The notes under the pieces: generated by a model
Seen by the model: the letters and a program-made list of their open reading frames with translations, nothing else
What the model was told of the DNA's origin: nothing
The model's database searches: none
Assembly (NCBI GenBank): GCA_025363155.1
Contig: JANYEL010000229.1
Span: 1-36,959 of the forward strand
DNA: 36,959 nt
Direction of reading: 5' to 3'
From: Moraxellaceae bacterium
Lineage (GTDB): Bacteria > Pseudomonadota > Gammaproteobacteria > Pseudomonadales > Moraxellaceae
Position numbers and translations under genes: made by a program
Shown here: positions 35,364 through 36,959 of the stretch, in pieces
Position numbering within the stretch: the first letter of the stretch is position 1
Layout of the letters: each line of letters starts with the position of its first letter

Positions 35364-35400
35364 ATCTCATCTCTGATTTAAGTCTGTATTGAGATGAGAT
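35364..35400 (-). promoter_or_regulatory. 5' leader hairpin of outer-membrane paralogue 2
   Basis: ATCTCATCTC and GAGATGAGAT form 10-bp arms with a 17-nt loop, 71 nt upstream of the ATG. A TATAAT-like hexamer (35423-35418 on the minus strand) lies just upstream. The outer base pairs equal those of paralogue 1, while the inner pairs differ. Confidence 0.6.
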
Positions 35401-35501
35401 CTTCATATGTACATGAATTATACATTAAATTACATTTGACTACATAAGTAAGCGTAGAAGTACGAGTTAGCTGAACTCGTGCTCATTTAACTGTTCACTC
35501 G

Positions 35502-36959
35502 TTAACAATCAATCACTTGTAGCGACCCCAAACGTTGCCTCAGTTCAAACTTCTGGATTTTACCTGTCGAGGTTTTTGGTAGCTCGCCAAAGAACACAGC
35601 GCGAGGTACTTTATAGCCTGCGAGGTGTCCTTTGCAGTGGGCGATGATCTCTGCTGCGGTCGGATGGCAATCCGCTTTGAGTTCGATAAAGGCGCATGGG
35701 GTTTCGCCCCATTTAGCATCAGGCATGGCGACGACTGCCGCGACCAAAACCGCAGGGTGGCGATAGAGCGCATCTTCAACTTCAATGGACGAGATATTTT
35801 CCCCGCCAGAGATGATGATGTCCTTGCTGCGATCTTTGATTTTGATATAACCATCTGATTCCAACACGCCGAGATCACCCGTATGAAACCAGCCACCTGC
35901 AAATGCTTCTTTTGTTGCTTTAGGATTTTTTAGATAGCCTTTCATGGTGAGATTGCCACGGAACATCACTTCACCAATGGTCTCGCCATCGTTAGGGACT
36001 TGTTGCAAGGTGTCAGGATCAAGCACCGTTGCGCCCTGTTGTAGATGGTAGGCAACGCCTTGTCGTGCCTGTAGCTTCGCCCGCGCTCCGATATCTTTCG
36101 TTGCCCAGTCGTCATGCGGTACGCAGAAAGTTGCTGGACCATAAACCTCGGTGAGACCGTAGATATGGGTCAGGGAAAAGCCCATCTGCTCCATGCCTTC
36201 GAGCAGTGCCGCCGAGGGTGCTGAACCACCAATAAAGGCTTTGACGGGATGGTTGATATCCGCTTTCATCGCTGCTGGAGCATTCATGAGCGTGTTGTGG
36301 ACGATGGGGGCGCCAGCATAGTGAGTCACGCGATGAGTGCGGATGGCATCGAACATGGCCTGCGGGTCGACTTTACGTAGACAGACATTGACACCTGCGC
36401 GCGCCGCCATAACCCATGGAAAACCCCAGCCATTGCAATGGAACATCGGCACGACCCACAGATAAACTGGATGGATTGGCATATCCCATTCGAGGATGCT
36501 GGATAGGGCAGATAGCGTTGCGCCGCGATGATGATAGACCACACCTTTAGGATCGCCAGTCGTGCCAGATGTGTAATTGAGGCTGATGGCGTCCCACTCG
36601 TTTTCAGGCAATGACCATGCATAGTCTGCATCGCCTTGTGCCAGCAGGTCTTCGTATTCGATTTCACCAATCATGGGTTGATCTGTGAAGAAAGTATCGT
36701 CTGCCACGTCAATAATAATGATTGGAGTCGTTATACTACGCAATGCCAGCGCACTTTGAATCACAGCGCGAAATTCTGGATCGACCAACAGGACTTTGGC
36801 TTCACCATGGTCAAGCATAAAGGCAATGGTCGCTGCATCAAGTCGCGTATTGAGAGTGTTAAGTACTGCACCGAGCATGGGAATACCGAAATGAACCTCA
36901 ACCATTGCAGGGACATTTGGTAACATGACTGCAACGGTATCATTCTTGCCAATGCCTCG
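35502..36959 (-). CDS. Acyl-CoA synthetase (AMP-dependent; AlkK/DmdB-like), 5' end missing
   Basis: The frame is open to the right edge, so the true N-terminus (about 50-60 residues) lies outside. A Met at 36926 is internal. Visible motifs: YTSGTTGDPKGVVYHHRG (ATP/phosphate), PMFHCNGWGFPW, HIYGLTEVYGPATF, GWFHTGDLG, DRSKDIIISGGENIS and the catalytic-lysine region LPKTSTGKIQKF. HHRG and FHCNGW are typical of medium-chain fatty acyl-CoA and methylmercaptopropionyl-CoA ligases. Substrate is not decidable. It is downstream of nothing visible and ends before a 7-bp stem (35462-35480) without a U run. Confidence 0.93.
   Translation of the reverse strand, partial: RGIGKNDTVAVMLPNVPAMVEVHFGIPMLGAVLNTLNTRLDAATIAFMLDHGEAKVLLVDPEFRAVIQSALALRSITTPIIIIDVADDTFFTDQPMIGEIEYEDLLAQGDADYAWSLPENEWDAISLNYTSGTTGDPKGVVYHHRGATLSALSSILEWDMPIHPVYLWVVPMFHCNGWGFPWVMAARAGVNVCLRKVDPQAMFDAIRTHRVTHYAGAPIVHNTLMNAPAAMKADINHPVKAFIGGSAPSAALLEGMEQMGFSLTHIYGLTEVYGPATFCVPHDDWATKDIGARAKLQARQGVAYHLQQGATVLDPDTLQQVPNDGETIGEVMFRGNLTMKGYLKNPKATKEAFAGGWFHTGDLGVLESDGYIKIKDRSKDIIISGGENISSIEVEDALYRHPAVLVAAVVAMPDAKWGETPCAFIELKADCHPTAAEIIAHCKGHLAGYKVPRAVFFGELPKTSTGKIQKFELRQRLGSLQVIDC

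Larger units (their letters stand above)
34160..35400. repeat. Segmental duplicate of 32290-33533
   Basis: Both segments contain, in the same order and orientation, a usp promoter flank with Anr box, a GCCACT/AGTGGC terminator, a 290-codon outer-membrane gene and a leader hairpin. Nucleotide identity is obvious by eye around the Anr box and over much of the gene. Intergenic parts have diverged. Confidence 0.75.

Noticed and set aside
35462-35480. Stem ACGAGTT/AACTCGT as terminator of the acyl-CoA synthetase
   Set aside because: Short arms and no U run on the minus strand.
1-36959. CRISPR array, prophage or intact insertion sequence
   Set aside because: No regularly spaced repeats, phage structural genes or complete transposase could be found on either strand.

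Overview
The window is moderately AT-rich chromosomal DNA from a Gram-negative proteobacterium. The outer-membrane porins, an Anr/Fnr regulator, a CrbS-like acetate sensor kinase, ActP/DUF485 and DUF3562 all fit a gammaproteobacterium of the Pseudomonadales, probably Moraxellaceae-like. I cannot name the genus. There are no phage genes, no CRISPR array and no intact insertion sequence, but several decayed genes and one segmental duplication lie near the right end.

Layout: (1) 1-4216: tail of an unknown gene, a DUF808 membrane protein, and a DUF58/TgpA transglutaminase pair. (2) 4303-4471: tRNA-Val(GAC) with its promoter and terminator. (3) 4472-8445: a Fur-box promoter, a porin, then an overlapping gene set for an FMN-binding periplasmic protein, its flavin transferase ApbE, and a small polytopic membrane protein with heme-ligand-like histidines. 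That last gene is broken by an in-frame amber codon. Together they look like an iron-regulated extracytoplasmic flavin electron-transfer module. (4) 8500-12064 (minus): two tandem DUF347 membrane proteins followed by a QseBC-like two-component system. (5) 12161-17089: an RTX-protein C-terminal remnant, DUF2147, an UndA-like diiron protein, a GGDEF-EAL protein and a small unknown ORF. (6) 17402-27536: an acetate module made of porin, ActP, DUF485, a hybrid kinase fused to a symporter domain (CrbS-like), its LuxR-type regulator and acetyl-CoA synthetase. (7) 27785-32373: an Anr-centred low-oxygen block with anr, a Bax-inhibitor-1 family protein, DUF3562, three universal stress proteins and a broken SulP permease. 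(8) 32437-35400: two paralogous 290-aa outer-membrane proteins lying in a segmental duplication that also copied an Anr-dependent promoter, with a degraded Crp/Fnr-family regulator between the copies. (9) 35502-36959: an acyl-CoA synthetase that runs off the right edge.

Two points stand out. First, the Fur-box-controlled flavinylation module carries an apparently recent nonsense lesion. Second, four near-identical Anr boxes each sit exactly 21 nt upstream of a -10 hexamer. Three drive usp or DUF3562 genes. The fourth is an orphan copy left by the duplication that now points into DNA with no intact gene. All functional statements are from sequence reading and family knowledge; no database search was run.
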